From: Bacteroidota bacterium
Lineage (GTDB): Bacteria > Bacteroidota > Bacteroidia > Chitinophagales > Chitinophagaceae
Assembly: GCA_018266575.1 (NCBI GenBank)
Contig: JAFEAE010000016.1
Coordinates: forward strand, 186,001-250,000
DNA: 64,000 bases
Direction: 5' to 3'
The notes below the pieces were generated by a model that made no database searches, had not been told where the DNA came from, and saw nothing but the letters and a program-made list of their open reading frames with translations. Below are positions 24,375 through 32,893 of this stretch, piece by piece. The position numbers and the translations under genes were made by a program. Every line of letters starts with the position of its first letter. Within the stretch, counting starts at the first letter, position 1.

Positions 24375-26453
24375 TTATTCGATACCTGTTTGCGGAACGG
24401 ATCCGTTATTTGTAAATATCGGAGTGTGTTCCGTATTATCAGTTACATCCAACGCTCTTTTTTCTTCAAAAGGCCGCTTGCCGATCAACGCTTCCACATC
24501 ACTTTGAAACAACACCTCTTTTTCAAGCAATGCTTCCGCCAATATTTTTACTTCCTTGCTTTTTTCAGTCAGCAATTCTTTGGTATGCTCGTACGCTTTA
24601 TCAATAAGCGAGCGGACCTCTTCATCTATCAGTTTTGATGTTTCCTCTGAATATGGTTTTGTAAATGAATTTTCCGCCGCAGGATCGTAAAAACTTACAT
24701 TACCTACTTTATCATTCATACCGTATACGGTTACCATTGAATAAGCAATGCGTGTTATCTGTTGTAAATCGTTTTGTGCGCCGGTAGAAATCTTTCCAAA
24801 ATTAATTTCTTCACTCGCACGGCCGCCGAGCGTCATACAAATCTGATCAAACAACTGATCTGTATTGTACAGGTATTGTTCTTTCGGAGTATACTGCGCA
24901 TAACCCAATGCAGCAACACCTCTCGGCACGATCGTTACCTTTAATAACGGGTATGCATGTTCGAGGAACCATCCGCAAATAGCGTGGCCGGCTTCGTGAT
25001 ATGCAATTATTTTTTTCTCATCGGGAGAAATGATCTTGTTTTTCTTTTCCAATCCACCGATAACACGGTCAACTGCATCCTGGAAATCTTCCATGTCAAC
25101 ACTGTCTTTTCCTTTTCTTGCTGCGATCAATGCAGCTTCATTACATACGTTAGCAATATCTGCACCTGCAAAACCCGGGGTTTGTTCGGCGAGTTTATGT
25201 ATATCTAACTTGCTTGAAATTTTAATCGGCTTCAAATGCACTTTAAATATTGCTTCGCGGCCTTTTAAATCCGGTTTGTCAATAGAGATCTGCCTGTCGA
25301 AACGACCAGGGCGAAGTAATGCAGTATCTAACACATCAGGCCTGTTTGTTGCGGCAAGTACAATGATCCCGCTATCACCACCAAAACCATCCATTTCAAC
25401 CAACAGCTGGTTTAATGTGCTTTCTCTTTCATCATTGCTCATTATTGCATTCTTGCCCCTTGCACGGCCGATCGCATCTATTTCATCAATAAAAATTACG
25501 CAAGGTGCTTTTTCCCGGGCTTGCTTAAACAGGTCACGAACACGGCTTGCACCAACACCTACAAATAATTCAACGAAATCAGAACCACTCATTGAAAAGA
25601 ACGGAACCTGTGCTTCACCGGCCATTGCTTTTGCCAATAATGTTTTACCTGTTCCCGGAGGGCCAACCAATAGTGCACCTTTTGGGATCTTTCCACCGAG
25701 CGCCGTATATTTTTTAGGATTTTTGAGAAAGTCAACAATCTCCATTACTTCCACTTTAGCTTCATCCAACCCTGCAACATCACTGAATGTGATATTTACT
25801 TTTGTGCCTTTATCAAACAGGGTAGCTTTCGATTTTCCTATATTGAAAATTCCACCGGGGCCGCCACTTCCGGCCTGCCCGCCCATTTTTCGCATCAACA
25901 TTACCCAGATCAATACAATGATCAATATGGGAAGAACGATTTGTAATACACCCGGAATCCAATCTCCTTCCGAATGAGAATCGATTGGCACTTCGGTAAC
26001 CTGTGTGTTTTTGGCAAAAAAATCCCTGAGTTGCTTTTCGTACTCTTTTACATCAGTAACCCGGAATTCGAATTGAGGGCCATCTTTGCTGACTGCTGCT
26101 GTTGGCCATCCATTCTTGCTTAGCTTATCCCTGTAGTAAGGTTTCTGAAGGCTGTCTTTTTTGATATATACGCGGACAACACTTTTGTTGGAGATAAGAT
26201 CGATCTTTTCTACATCACCTTTTTCGAGCATATCTTTTCTAAATTCGAGCTCATTGACCTGGTGCGCATCCGGAGAAAATGAACCGAATAACTGAAAGCC
26301 AATCAAAACGGCTGCAATGATCGCCCAAACCCAATATATGTTGAACCGTGGACCTTTTCTGGGAGTGTTATTACTATTGTCTTCATCCCCTCTTGGCCTG
26401 AAGCGGGGGAAATTACTTTTATCGTTTTGTTTGAAATCGTCCTGCTGTGGCAT
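24375..26453 (-). CDS. ftsH: ATP-dependent zinc metalloprotease FtsH
   Basis: Membrane AAA protease for quality control of membrane and regulatory proteins. 692 aa: transmembrane helices at about 38-58 and 167-188 flank a periplasmic domain. The AAA module has Walker A GPPGTGKT (264-271), Walker B FIDEID (321-326) and the arginine finger region RPGRFDRQI. The M41 peptidase has HEAGH at 486-490 and the acidic third ligand later. The C-terminal tail is short. It is preceded by rsfS (100-base gap) and followed by lutC and lpxH; in Enterobacteria FtsH controls LpxC turnover, so the closeness to lpxH is suggestive only. Confidence 0.97.
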   Translation of the reverse strand: MPQQDDFKQNDKSNFPRFRPRGDEDNSNNTPRKGPRFNIYWVWAIIAAVLIGFQLFGSFSPDAHQVNELEFRKDMLEKGDVEKIDLISNKSVVRVYIKKDSLQKPYYRDKLSKNGWPTAAVSKDGPQFEFRVTDVKEYEKQLRDFFAKNTQVTEVPIDSHSEGDWIPGVLQIVLPILIIVLIWVMLMRKMGGQAGSGGPGGIFNIGKSKATLFDKGTKVNITFSDVAGLDEAKVEVMEIVDFLKNPKKYTALGGKIPKGALLVGPPGTGKTLLAKAMAGEAQVPFFSMSGSDFVELFVGVGASRVRDLFKQAREKAPCVIFIDEIDAIGRARGKNAIMSNDERESTLNQLLVEMDGFGGDSGIIVLAATNRPDVLDTALLRPGRFDRQISIDKPDLKGREAIFKVHLKPIKISSKLDIHKLAEQTPGFAGADIANVCNEAALIAARKGKDSVDMEDFQDAVDRVIGGLEKKNKIISPDEKKIIAYHEAGHAICGWFLEHAYPLLKVTIVPRGVAALGYAQYTPKEQYLYNTDQLFDQICMTLGGRASEEINFGKISTGAQNDLQQITRIAYSMVTVYGMNDKVGNVSFYDPAAENSFTKPYSEETSKLIDEEVRSLIDKAYEHTKELLTEKSKEVKILAEALLEKEVLFQSDVEALIGKRPFEEKRALDVTDNTEHTPIFTNNGSVPQTGIE

Positions 26454-26553
26454 ATTGTATGTTTCGTATACTTGTCCTTAATTAAGGATTATTTAAAGTA
26501 AAAGTTTAAAAAAACAGTTAAAGAATTGTTGGGTTTATTAATTATCCATCATT

Positions 26554-26943
26554 TTATCCTTCGTGCTCTTCGTGTTTTGCATCACTCCACATTTCTTCAA
26601 GCCTGTAAAAATTCCTGCTTTCCGGTTGCATTACATGAACTACGATATTTACATAATCAATCAGCACCCATTGCGAAGCCTGCCTGCCTTCGTGTTTATA
26701 TGGAGATTCATTACAGATTTTCTGAACTTGTTCTTCCACAAAATCGGCAATGGCTTTCACTTGTATATGGTTCCTCGCTTCGCAAATGATAAAAAAATCC
26801 GCAACGGCTTCATGAATCTTACGAAGATCAAGAGATATTATTTTTTCTCCCTTTTTTTCCTGTATGGCGTGGATGATTGTTTTAAAAATTTTCGAATTCC
26901 TCGTTATTCGTGCTACACGCTGTCTGTTCCGGGTAGCTAACAT
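26554..26943 (-). CDS. rsfS: Ribosomal silencing factor RsfS
   Basis: Binds uL14 on the 50S subunit and blocks subunit joining when nutrients fall. The 129-residue protein has the RsfS/Iojap core: IIHAIQEKKGEKIISLDLRK, VADFFIICEARNHIQVKAIA, then HEGRQASQWVLIDYVNIVVHV and FYRLEEMW at the C-terminus. The ATG at 26943 is preferred to an upstream TTG. The N-terminal extension ATRNRQRVARITRNSK is basic and unconserved-looking. It is divergent from birA with only 48 bases between the starts, and is likely the first gene of the ftsH cluster. Confidence 0.92.
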   Translation of the reverse strand: MLATRNRQRVARITRNSKIFKTIIHAIQEKKGEKIISLDLRKIHEAVADFFIICEARNHIQVKAIADFVEEQVQKICNESPYKHEGRQASQWVLIDYVNIVVHVMQPESRNFYRLEEMWSDAKHEEHEG

Positions 26944-26991
26944 AGACAGTTGTTCCAATAATTAAAGACGTTTGGTGATGAATTTTATTTT

Positions 26992-27864
26992 ATGTGTGAA
27001 GCTTACTTGTTTTTTATCTGGATGTTTACGGTAAACCAACCGGTTACAAGTCTTATTTTCGCACTGCTCAAAAATAGTAATCTTTTGCCATTTCCCGTTA
27101 TCACAGCACCACATACACCGGATTATTATTCAATCGGCAATCCTTTTATTGAATTGCAGTCGGTTGATAGTACCAACAACTATGCCATGGCACAGGTTCA
27201 TGAAGGATTGGCTTTACCCGGAACAGCCTATTTTGCCCATGAACAGTTTGCGGGCAAAGGCCAGCGCGGAAAAGTATGGTTAACAAAGCCAGGAGAAAAT
27301 ATTATGATGAGTGTGGTGTTACCGATACAAACACTGTCCGTAAACGAACAATTTGTACTAAGTGCTTGCATTGCATTAAGCTGTTTTGATTTGTTAAATA
27401 GTTATTTGGCTGGAGAAATATTTATTAAATGGCCCAATGACTTGTATGTTAATGACAGAAAGACAGGAGGAATTTTGATTGAAAATATTATTTCGGGAGA
27501 AAACTGGAAATGTGCTATTGTTGGCATTGGCATTAATATCAATCAAACAATTTTTGATGAAAGGCTTCCTAATCCAACATCTCTGCAACAAGAAACAGGT
27601 CAGCTTTTCGATGCCGTTACGTTAGCAAAAGAATTATGCGCATGCATTGAAAAAAGATTTTTTCAATTGAATAAAAAAAGTACTGAAAAAATTATTGATG
27701 AGTATAACAAAGTGCTGTATAAAAAAGGAAAGCCTGTTCGTTTAAAAAAAGATAATATCGTATTTGAAACAGTGATAGAAAAAGTAAACAGCAAAGGAGA
27801 ATTAATTACGAAAGATGTTATAGAAAGATCTTTTGGCTTTGGGGAAGTAGAATTTCAACGATAG
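26992..27864 (+). CDS. birA: Biotin--[acetyl-CoA-carboxylase] ligase
   Basis: Attaches biotin to the carboxylase carrier protein through biotinyl-AMP. Catalytic features are ELQSVDSTNNYAMAQ, the biotin loop GKGQRGKVWLTKPGENIMMSVVL (Gly-rich GRGRRG-like), the KWPNDLYVNDRKTGGILIE signature and GIGININQ. The C-terminal small beta domain ends GFGEVEF. No N-terminal DNA-binding HTH is present, so this is a monofunctional ligase rather than the E. coli-type repressor. The start is uncertain: ATG at 26992 or 27022, or a TTG near 27084 closer to the family start. The upstream residues look unconserved. Confidence 0.9.
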   Translation: MCEAYLFFIWMFTVNQPVTSLIFALLKNSNLLPFPVITAPHTPDYYSIGNPFIELQSVDSTNNYAMAQVHEGLALPGTAYFAHEQFAGKGQRGKVWLTKPGENIMMSVVLPIQTLSVNEQFVLSACIALSCFDLLNSYLAGEIFIKWPNDLYVNDRKTGGILIENIISGENWKCAIVGIGININQTIFDERLPNPTSLQQETGQLFDAVTLAKELCACIEKRFFQLNKKSTEKIIDEYNKVLYKKGKPVRLKKDNIVFETVIEKVNSKGELITKDVIERSFGFGEVEFQR

Positions 27865-27872
27865 GTAAAAAA

Positions 27873-29441
27873 TCAGGCGTGAGACAGTAATTTGTCTGTT
27901 TTCATTCGGTATAATACATGATCGGAGAGGCGCAAGCTCAATGCAATTACGGTGAGTGTAGGATTGACTGCGGCACCGGTGGCATAACAGGACGAACCTG
28001 CTACAAATAAATTATCAACTCCATGAATTTTGCAGTTGGCATCTACTACTCCTTTTTTGGGATCATCACTCATACGAGTTGTGCCCATGTGGTGCCATCC
28101 GCCGCCCGTAAATGAAGGCCATGAATCATCGTTTTCATCCTGCAGGTATTCCATCATTCTGATCCTTCCTATTCCTGCTAACCCTACCTGCTGACCGATG
28201 AGTTTGTAAAGCATACGTATACTTCTTTTTTCCTGCGGAGTCAGTACCCAATGCAATATCGGTTTGGGAACACCCAAATAATCTTTTTCTGTGTCTAACA
28301 TAACCCGGGAAGATGGGTTCGGGGCTTGTTCAATTCTTGTAAACAACTGGTATGCGCTTGCATCCGGTGATATCAACTGGTTTATTTTACCATAAAAACT
28401 TTTTTTCATGGCATTGTTATCTGATTCATGGAGGTTATTTAAACTCTCTCTTGGATCTTCTTTAGACCAGGTTTCAATTGCCGGGTGCCTCTTTTTTGCT
28501 GTTTCCAACACCGATAAGGAAGCCGTGCCGTTCAGCATCTGGAATTCCTCCTGTTTTTTTGGATGTATTGCAAGTTCTGCCCTTGCAAGCGTGTTTAGCA
28601 TATATAATTTAAGCGGATCAGGCTTATGCAGCCACAATTCGGCAGAATTAATTTCAAGATGCTCCATAAAAAAACGGCCAACGAGGTCATTATCATTTCC
28701 GATACCGGCTTTTGCCTGTTTGTTAGACGACAACAATAATCGTGTGTTCTGAATGGCACAACATGCAAGAATAAAATATTTCGCTTTTACTGTGTGTGTT
28801 TTGCCGGCATAATTTTTTACAGTAACAGATGTAATAGAAGAAACATTTTCATTGCCTCTAATCTCAACAGCATTGGCGTAAGTATATAAATGGATGTTTT
28901 TTGCATTAACAATAACATCTTTATATTTTTTCCCAAATCGCGTTGGCGGACTGAATTGCCACATCTTGCTCCAGACAACATTACTATCCAATGGCAATGG
29001 TACAAAAGACGGGTTTTGCTTTAACCAATAATCAAGGCTGTAATTGTAAGGGCCTATTTCAACAATCTTATGTGCCCTTTCATAAAACGGATCGAGGTCC
29101 TCGCGTTTAATGGGCCAGCCGCTATGTTCAACCCAACTTCTTTTTGTGAAATCAATAGCATCGAAAGTGGTGCACATCCCAGCCCAGTGCCCGGTTGTGC
29201 CACCAAAATAATGCAGGCGTGCAGATTTAAGCGGGTAATAGGGTTGACCGGTGATTTTCCCTACATATAATTCCTGTACTTTATCATCATAATCAAATCC
29301 GCCACCTTCCAGCAAAATTATTTTATAAGGAGTGTTGATGTATTGGAGGGCCATACTGATGCCTGCGGCACCTGCACCAATAATACAGATGTCTCCTTCT
29401 ATTAACGAACCGTTTTCCAGTTCTCTCGCATCAATATGCAT
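27873..29441 (-). CDS. GMC-family FAD-dependent oxidoreductase
   Basis: Dehydrogenase of the glucose-methanol-choline family, 522 aa, likely oxidising a sugar or sugar acid. The FAD-binding Rossmann motif CIIGAGAAGISMALQY is at about 19-34. LHYFGGTTGHWAGMC corresponds to the second FAD-contact block. The C-terminal catalytic block has GWHHMGTTRMSDDP (His-His) and FVAGSSCYATGAAVNPTLT (catalytic Asn). It starts 9 bases after the small-subunit gene, so the two form an operon similar to gluconate 2-dehydrogenase, but no cytochrome c subunit is nearby. The substrate is unknown. Confidence 0.9.
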   Translation of the reverse strand: MHIDARELENGSLIEGDICIIGAGAAGISMALQYINTPYKIILLEGGGFDYDDKVQELYVGKITGQPYYPLKSARLHYFGGTTGHWAGMCTTFDAIDFTKRSWVEHSGWPIKREDLDPFYERAHKIVEIGPYNYSLDYWLKQNPSFVPLPLDSNVVWSKMWQFSPPTRFGKKYKDVIVNAKNIHLYTYANAVEIRGNENVSSITSVTVKNYAGKTHTVKAKYFILACCAIQNTRLLLSSNKQAKAGIGNDNDLVGRFFMEHLEINSAELWLHKPDPLKLYMLNTLARAELAIHPKKQEEFQMLNGTASLSVLETAKKRHPAIETWSKEDPRESLNNLHESDNNAMKKSFYGKINQLISPDASAYQLFTRIEQAPNPSSRVMLDTEKDYLGVPKPILHWVLTPQEKRSIRMLYKLIGQQVGLAGIGRIRMMEYLQDENDDSWPSFTGGGWHHMGTTRMSDDPKKGVVDANCKIHGVDNLFVAGSSCYATGAAVNPTLTVIALSLRLSDHVLYRMKTDKLLSHA

Positions 29442-29450
29442 AACGTAATA

Positions 29451-29852
29451 TTATTTAGAAGTTAAAACAAAAAAAACACATTGGCAGGCTTCTGTTTTTG
29501 ACAAAACCCATCCTTTTACAAAAACAGTATCTTCTTTTTCAAAGTCGTTATGGGTTTTCCTGTCAAGCATTTCAAACAGTAATGATTTGGGCGAAGATGG
29601 TTGCAGTATGTTTCCACTTATATCTGTTAGCAGCAATTTTTCGAGTGCGTTCTTCGAAAAACCATCAGGCAATTGTTTTAGATATGTTTCTCCTATGGCA
29701 TGTATCGTTTTATCATCACAAATACCGGCTAAGAATACGGGAAAAGCCAAAGGGTTCTTCATTGCTGGATTACGGCTTTTGCAAGTGAGCAGCGGAACAG
29801 ACAACGTTGCCGCACCCACTAACGACAACTGAACAAAAGCCCTTCTATTCAT
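29451..29852 (-). CDS. Gluconate 2-dehydrogenase subunit 3-like protein
   Basis: Small subunit partner of the GMC oxidoreductase encoded 9 bases downstream. At 133 aa it begins MNRRAFVQLSLVGAATLSV, a Tat-like signal (RR plus a hydrophobic stretch). Only a single small domain follows (FPVFLAGICDDKTIHAIGET, ending CQCVFFVLTSK). This matches the gluconate 2-dehydrogenase subunit 3 type, which helps export the folded FAD subunit through Tat. The GMC subunit has no signal peptide of its own, supporting hitch-hiking export. It is shorter than many homologues. Confidence 0.8.
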   Translation of the reverse strand: MNRRAFVQLSLVGAATLSVPLLTCKSRNPAMKNPLAFPVFLAGICDDKTIHAIGETYLKQLPDGFSKNALEKLLLTDISGNILQPSSPKSLLFEMLDRKTHNDFEKEDTVFVKGWVLSKTEACQCVFFVLTSK

Positions 29853-29981
29853 ACAGTATAATAAACATTTCTAAAAGGTAGAATGGATAAAAATAGAAAG
29901 AATAATCATTAAATCAAATACCCGAAACCTGCTTATGGCCGAATGTTGAAAATATATAATGAGCAACAAAATCCAGGTTTG

Positions 29982-30455
29982 CTAACCTGCTACTTCTTTC
30001 CACGCTTTTACAATTTCTTCTGCATGTTGCTTTGATTTAGGTTTCAGGAATATCTTTTTTATTATTCCTTTTTCATCAATCAAAAATGTAGTTCGGTGCA
30101 ACCCCATGTATTTGTTGCCAAACATTTGCTTTTCGCCCCAAACCCCATATTTATTAATGATCTTGTGATCGGGGTCTGCGAGCAATGTAAAAGGCAAGCT
30201 ATACTTTGATTCGAATTTTTTGTGCTTTTTTTCATCATCCGGGCTAACCCCCAAAACAACAAAGCCTTCTTTTTTTAATAACGAATAATTGTCCCGCAGA
30301 TTGCACGCCTGGATGGTGCATGTTTCAGTATCGTCTTCCGGATAGAAATAGAGAACTACTTTTTTCCCTTTAAAATCACCCAGGGAAATTTTATTGCTAT
30401 CCTGGTCAGTACTGGTAAATGCGGGGGCTTTGTCGCCTTCTTTTAAATGGATCAT
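29982..30455 (-). CDS. bcp: Thioredoxin-dependent peroxiredoxin, BCP type
   Basis: Reduces hydroperoxides using thioredoxin. 157 aa starting MIHLKEGDKAPAF; the ATG at 30455 fits the family start better than the upstream in-frame one. The active site is YFYPEDDTETCTIQACNLRD, with the peroxidatic Cys at 46 and the resolving Cys at 51, the atypical 2-Cys BCP arrangement. KVVLYFYP, GVSPDD and HRTTFLIDEKGII are canonical. It is isolated between the GMC operon and an M23 gene. The region upstream of the ATG is an inverted-repeat tract. Confidence 0.95.
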   Translation of the reverse strand: MIHLKEGDKAPAFTSTDQDSNKISLGDFKGKKVVLYFYPEDDTETCTIQACNLRDNYSLLKKEGFVVLGVSPDDEKKHKKFESKYSLPFTLLADPDHKIINKYGVWGEKQMFGNKYMGLHRTTFLIDEKGIIKKIFLKPKSKQHAEEIVKAWKEVAG

Positions 30456-30462
30456 ATTGATA

Positions 30463-30535
30463 AAATGTGAAAATATGAAAATGTGCCAATGCTTCAATTT
30501 TCACATTTTCCACATTTGCATTTTTTCACATTATC
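30463..30535. repeat. Inverted repeat between the M23 gene and bcp
   Basis: GATAAAATGTGAAAATATGA from 30468 is imperfectly inverted as TGCATTTTTTCACATTATCG ending near 30538, with more ACATTTTCC/GGAAAATGTG-like words between. Both flanking genes are on the minus strand, so the tract covers the 3' end of one gene and the leader of the other. Confidence 0.65.
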
Positions 30536-32240
30536 GACGCAGAGAAAATGTTTTCATTGCCTGGTTCCCTGCTTCATCGTACACAGTTACCTTCAATTCG
30601 TGTTTGCCCGGTGGAAAATGTTCATCAAATTTATAAACAAAGGACCTTTCTTTATCATTACTGAACTTCAGCCATTTCCCATCCAACTCTGCACGAAAAT
30701 TCTTAAACTCTTCAAAATTATCTTTTACAATGAAAACAATTTTAGCAGCATGCGCAAGGTTTGCCCCATCATGAAAACCAACTGGTATAATTACCGGTGG
30801 TTGGTCATCTACAACCAATTGAAAGTTCCCCAGGTCACGAAATGTCGCTGAAGCCCATCCGGCCTGCCATTGCACTTTCTCCACACTTTTTTTATTTCCG
30901 GAATTCATCAGCATCACCACTTTGTCTTGCTTTGCAACCGACAATTCAATTGTTGGTTTGATGCGCACCAAAAATGAATCCCGCAAAGGAATGTAAGGCG
31001 CACCGATATGGTGTATTGCAGAAACAGATGAAGGTAGAACCGGAGCCGATTTTAAATAATTAATGTGCACAGAATCATACAAACAATTTTCATTTATATA
31101 GAATGCACAATCATCCGTTTCAAACGCACCAAGCATTTGCGGGTAGAACATTTTTCCAGGTGCCTGCCAGTTGCCGGTAGCAGCAGGCTTATATTGCACA
31201 TTAAACCTTAATATAGTAGTATTACCACGTGGGTCCTTTACTTCAATCTTAATGGTATGAATTGTTCCATCGCCAATATCAACTATTCCGGTAGCATTTG
31301 CCGGATGATAAATGGAATTATTATATCCGGACAAACGAAATAATTGCTGCAAATAAATATTCGAGTTGGCCTTTGTTTTATAATCTATATGCGCATTAAT
31401 GTTTCGCGTGTTGTCATAACCGATATTATTCATCTCAAAACCGATCACTGCTTTTTCATCATTATAAAGCGCTGCTTCAAAAATTCCGTTGCGGTTTGTT
31501 GACCCCGATTCTGTGTCAAAAGCGGAAATTGCAAAACCAATTTGGGAAAAATTGCAGGTTACGGATCCGCCGGGAATGCTATATTCATCAGCAATTTTAT
31601 GAACTGGAAAAATTTTTGGGGATTGCTCATAAATACTTTTGCTTCTGTCATAAACTGCAAGCCTCAGCAGCGTTGGGTTGCTATTGTCGGTAATCGGGAG
31701 CCCGAATAACATCGGATTGCAATTAATATCGGTGGATGTATTCCTGATCTCAAAATGTACATGTGGCGCCTGCGAGCCTCCGGTGCTTCCGCTCAATGCA
31801 ATAAAGTCTCCTTTTTTTACCGGGAACATTCCCGGTGGGATATTGAGGAAAATTTTCCACGACTCACTTTTATACTGTTGCTTTTTAACATACGCAGCAA
31901 GTGCTGGAAAAAATTCATTAAGGTGTGCATATAGTGTTGTGTAACCATTGGGGTGGTTGATATAAATCGCCTGTCCGAATCCTTCGGGCTCAACTTTTAC
32001 TTTTGCAATGTATCCGTCTGCCGCCGCAAACACAGGCAGGTTCTCGCGTTTCTCGGTTCGTATATCCAATCCCATGTGATAGTGATTGGGCCTGAGTTCG
32101 CCGAAATTTCCCGCCAGGCTGATCGGGATATTAAGCGGATCGCGGAAATATCCTTGCGGATAATTTTTAGGTGGGAATAATTGAGAGAATGATGATGTAA
32201 CAAAAAATAAAAATGGGGATAACAGAAAAAAACGCTTCAT
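30531..32240 (-). CDS. Exported M23 metallopeptidase with C-terminal Ig-like region
   Basis: 569 aa with signal peptide MKRFFLLSPFLFFVTSSFSQ. The ATG at 32240 is chosen because the upstream in-frame extension would precede the signal. The LytM/M23 domain is at about 40-175 with zinc ligands H55 and D59 (PNHYHMGLDIRT) and H160/H162 (APHVHFEIRN), LYAHLNEFF between. The remaining 390 residues are beta-rich, with Ig-like strands (HELKVTVYDEAGN at the end), possibly for wall or protein binding. All catalytic residues are present, so an active peptidoglycan hydrolase is likely. It is one of two M23 genes in the window. Confidence 0.9.
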   Translation of the reverse strand: MKRFFLLSPFLFFVTSSFSQLFPPKNYPQGYFRDPLNIPISLAGNFGELRPNHYHMGLDIRTEKRENLPVFAAADGYIAKVKVEPEGFGQAIYINHPNGYTTLYAHLNEFFPALAAYVKKQQYKSESWKIFLNIPPGMFPVKKGDFIALSGSTGGSQAPHVHFEIRNTSTDINCNPMLFGLPITDNSNPTLLRLAVYDRSKSIYEQSPKIFPVHKIADEYSIPGGSVTCNFSQIGFAISAFDTESGSTNRNGIFEAALYNDEKAVIGFEMNNIGYDNTRNINAHIDYKTKANSNIYLQQLFRLSGYNNSIYHPANATGIVDIGDGTIHTIKIEVKDPRGNTTILRFNVQYKPAATGNWQAPGKMFYPQMLGAFETDDCAFYINENCLYDSVHINYLKSAPVLPSSVSAIHHIGAPYIPLRDSFLVRIKPTIELSVAKQDKVVMLMNSGNKKSVEKVQWQAGWASATFRDLGNFQLVVDDQPPVIIPVGFHDGANLAHAAKIVFIVKDNFEEFKNFRAELDGKWLKFSNDKERSFVYKFDEHFPPGKHELKVTVYDEAGNQAMKTFSLRR

Positions 32241-32469
32241 CAATCGGTGATTTATTTTAAAGGATACAAATTTCCCAAAAAATTCACTACACATTTCTCA
32301 ACTCAAAAAACTGTTGCTAAGAAAAAATTAACAATTGTTGGAAAGATTGTTACCTCGTCTATCAATCCTGCGTCAAATCAGTTGTGGTGCAGGTTTGCAA
32401 ATCCTGATGAAAATTTTTTACGTAGGTTTTTTAAAAAATATCGGTAAGTGGTATAATATTTTAAAAAAT

Positions 32470-32486
32470 TGGTACAGCATTTGGCA
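32470..32486 (+). promoter_or_regulatory. Sigma-54-like promoter of the small membrane protein
   Basis: TGGTAC (32470-32475) and TTGGCA (32481-32486) keep the -24 GG and the -12 dinucleotide 12 bases apart as sigma-54 requires. It differs from TGGCAC-N5-TTGCA at two positions. The predicted start would be about 35-40 bases before the ATG at 32534. Confidence 0.4.
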
Positions 32487-32533
32487 TTGGAAAGTTGTCT
32501 TACAATAAATAGAAAATCATTAAACCAGGTATC

Positions 32534-32749
32534 ATGAAAAAATATACAAATAGAATGGTTGTATTCCTGGCGGTTACCATTGGAACTATAATAGGAGTTT
32601 TTAAAGGAGAAGAAGCCAAACAGAAATGGGTCTTCAAGATCAGGACAAAATATGATAACAGACGATTGATGGCTGAGCGCCGTTCAGTTGCCCGAAAGGG
32701 TGGTGTATTGCTGGATGATATTGAACTTGCAGCTTTCCATAACAATTAA
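32534..32749 (+). CDS. Small single-pass membrane protein, 71 aa
   Basis: Begins MKKYTNRMVVFLAVTIGTII, a hydrophobic segment (about 8-24), then a basic, charged tail (KQKWVFKIRTKYDNRRLMAE, ending DDIELAAFHNN). I do not recognise the family. Coding is supported by a clean ATG, a strong terminator 28 bases after the stop, and an upstream promoter-like sequence of the sigma-54 kind. The layout (own promoter, own terminator, membrane anchor) suggests a regulated small envelope protein, but function cannot be read from the sequence. Confidence 0.65.
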   Translation: MKKYTNRMVVFLAVTIGTIIGVFKGEEAKQKWVFKIRTKYDNRRLMAERRSVARKGGVLLDDIELAAFHNN

Positions 32750-32777
32750 CTCTGCATATATCTGTAATTATCGTTAG

Positions 32778-32804
32778 GCTCCGGCTTTGCCGGAGTTTTT
32801 TTTT
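32778..32804 (+). terminator. Terminator of the small membrane protein gene
   Basis: CTCCGGC (32779-32785)/GCCGGAG (32789-32795) with loop TTT, followed by nine T. Confidence 0.92.
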
Positions 32805-32869
32805 ACCCCGCTCAAAAGATGGTGAATAACTGTTTCAAAAATTAATAGGGAAAATTAATTGCGCTGCCT

Positions 32870-32877
32870 TACTTTTG
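32870..32877 (+). promoter_or_regulatory. Bacteroidota -7 box for the carB N-half
   Basis: TACTTTTG matches TAnnTTTG and lies 16 bases before the ATG at 32894. Confidence 0.55.
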
Positions 32878-32893
32878 CGCAATTTGTTTTGAC

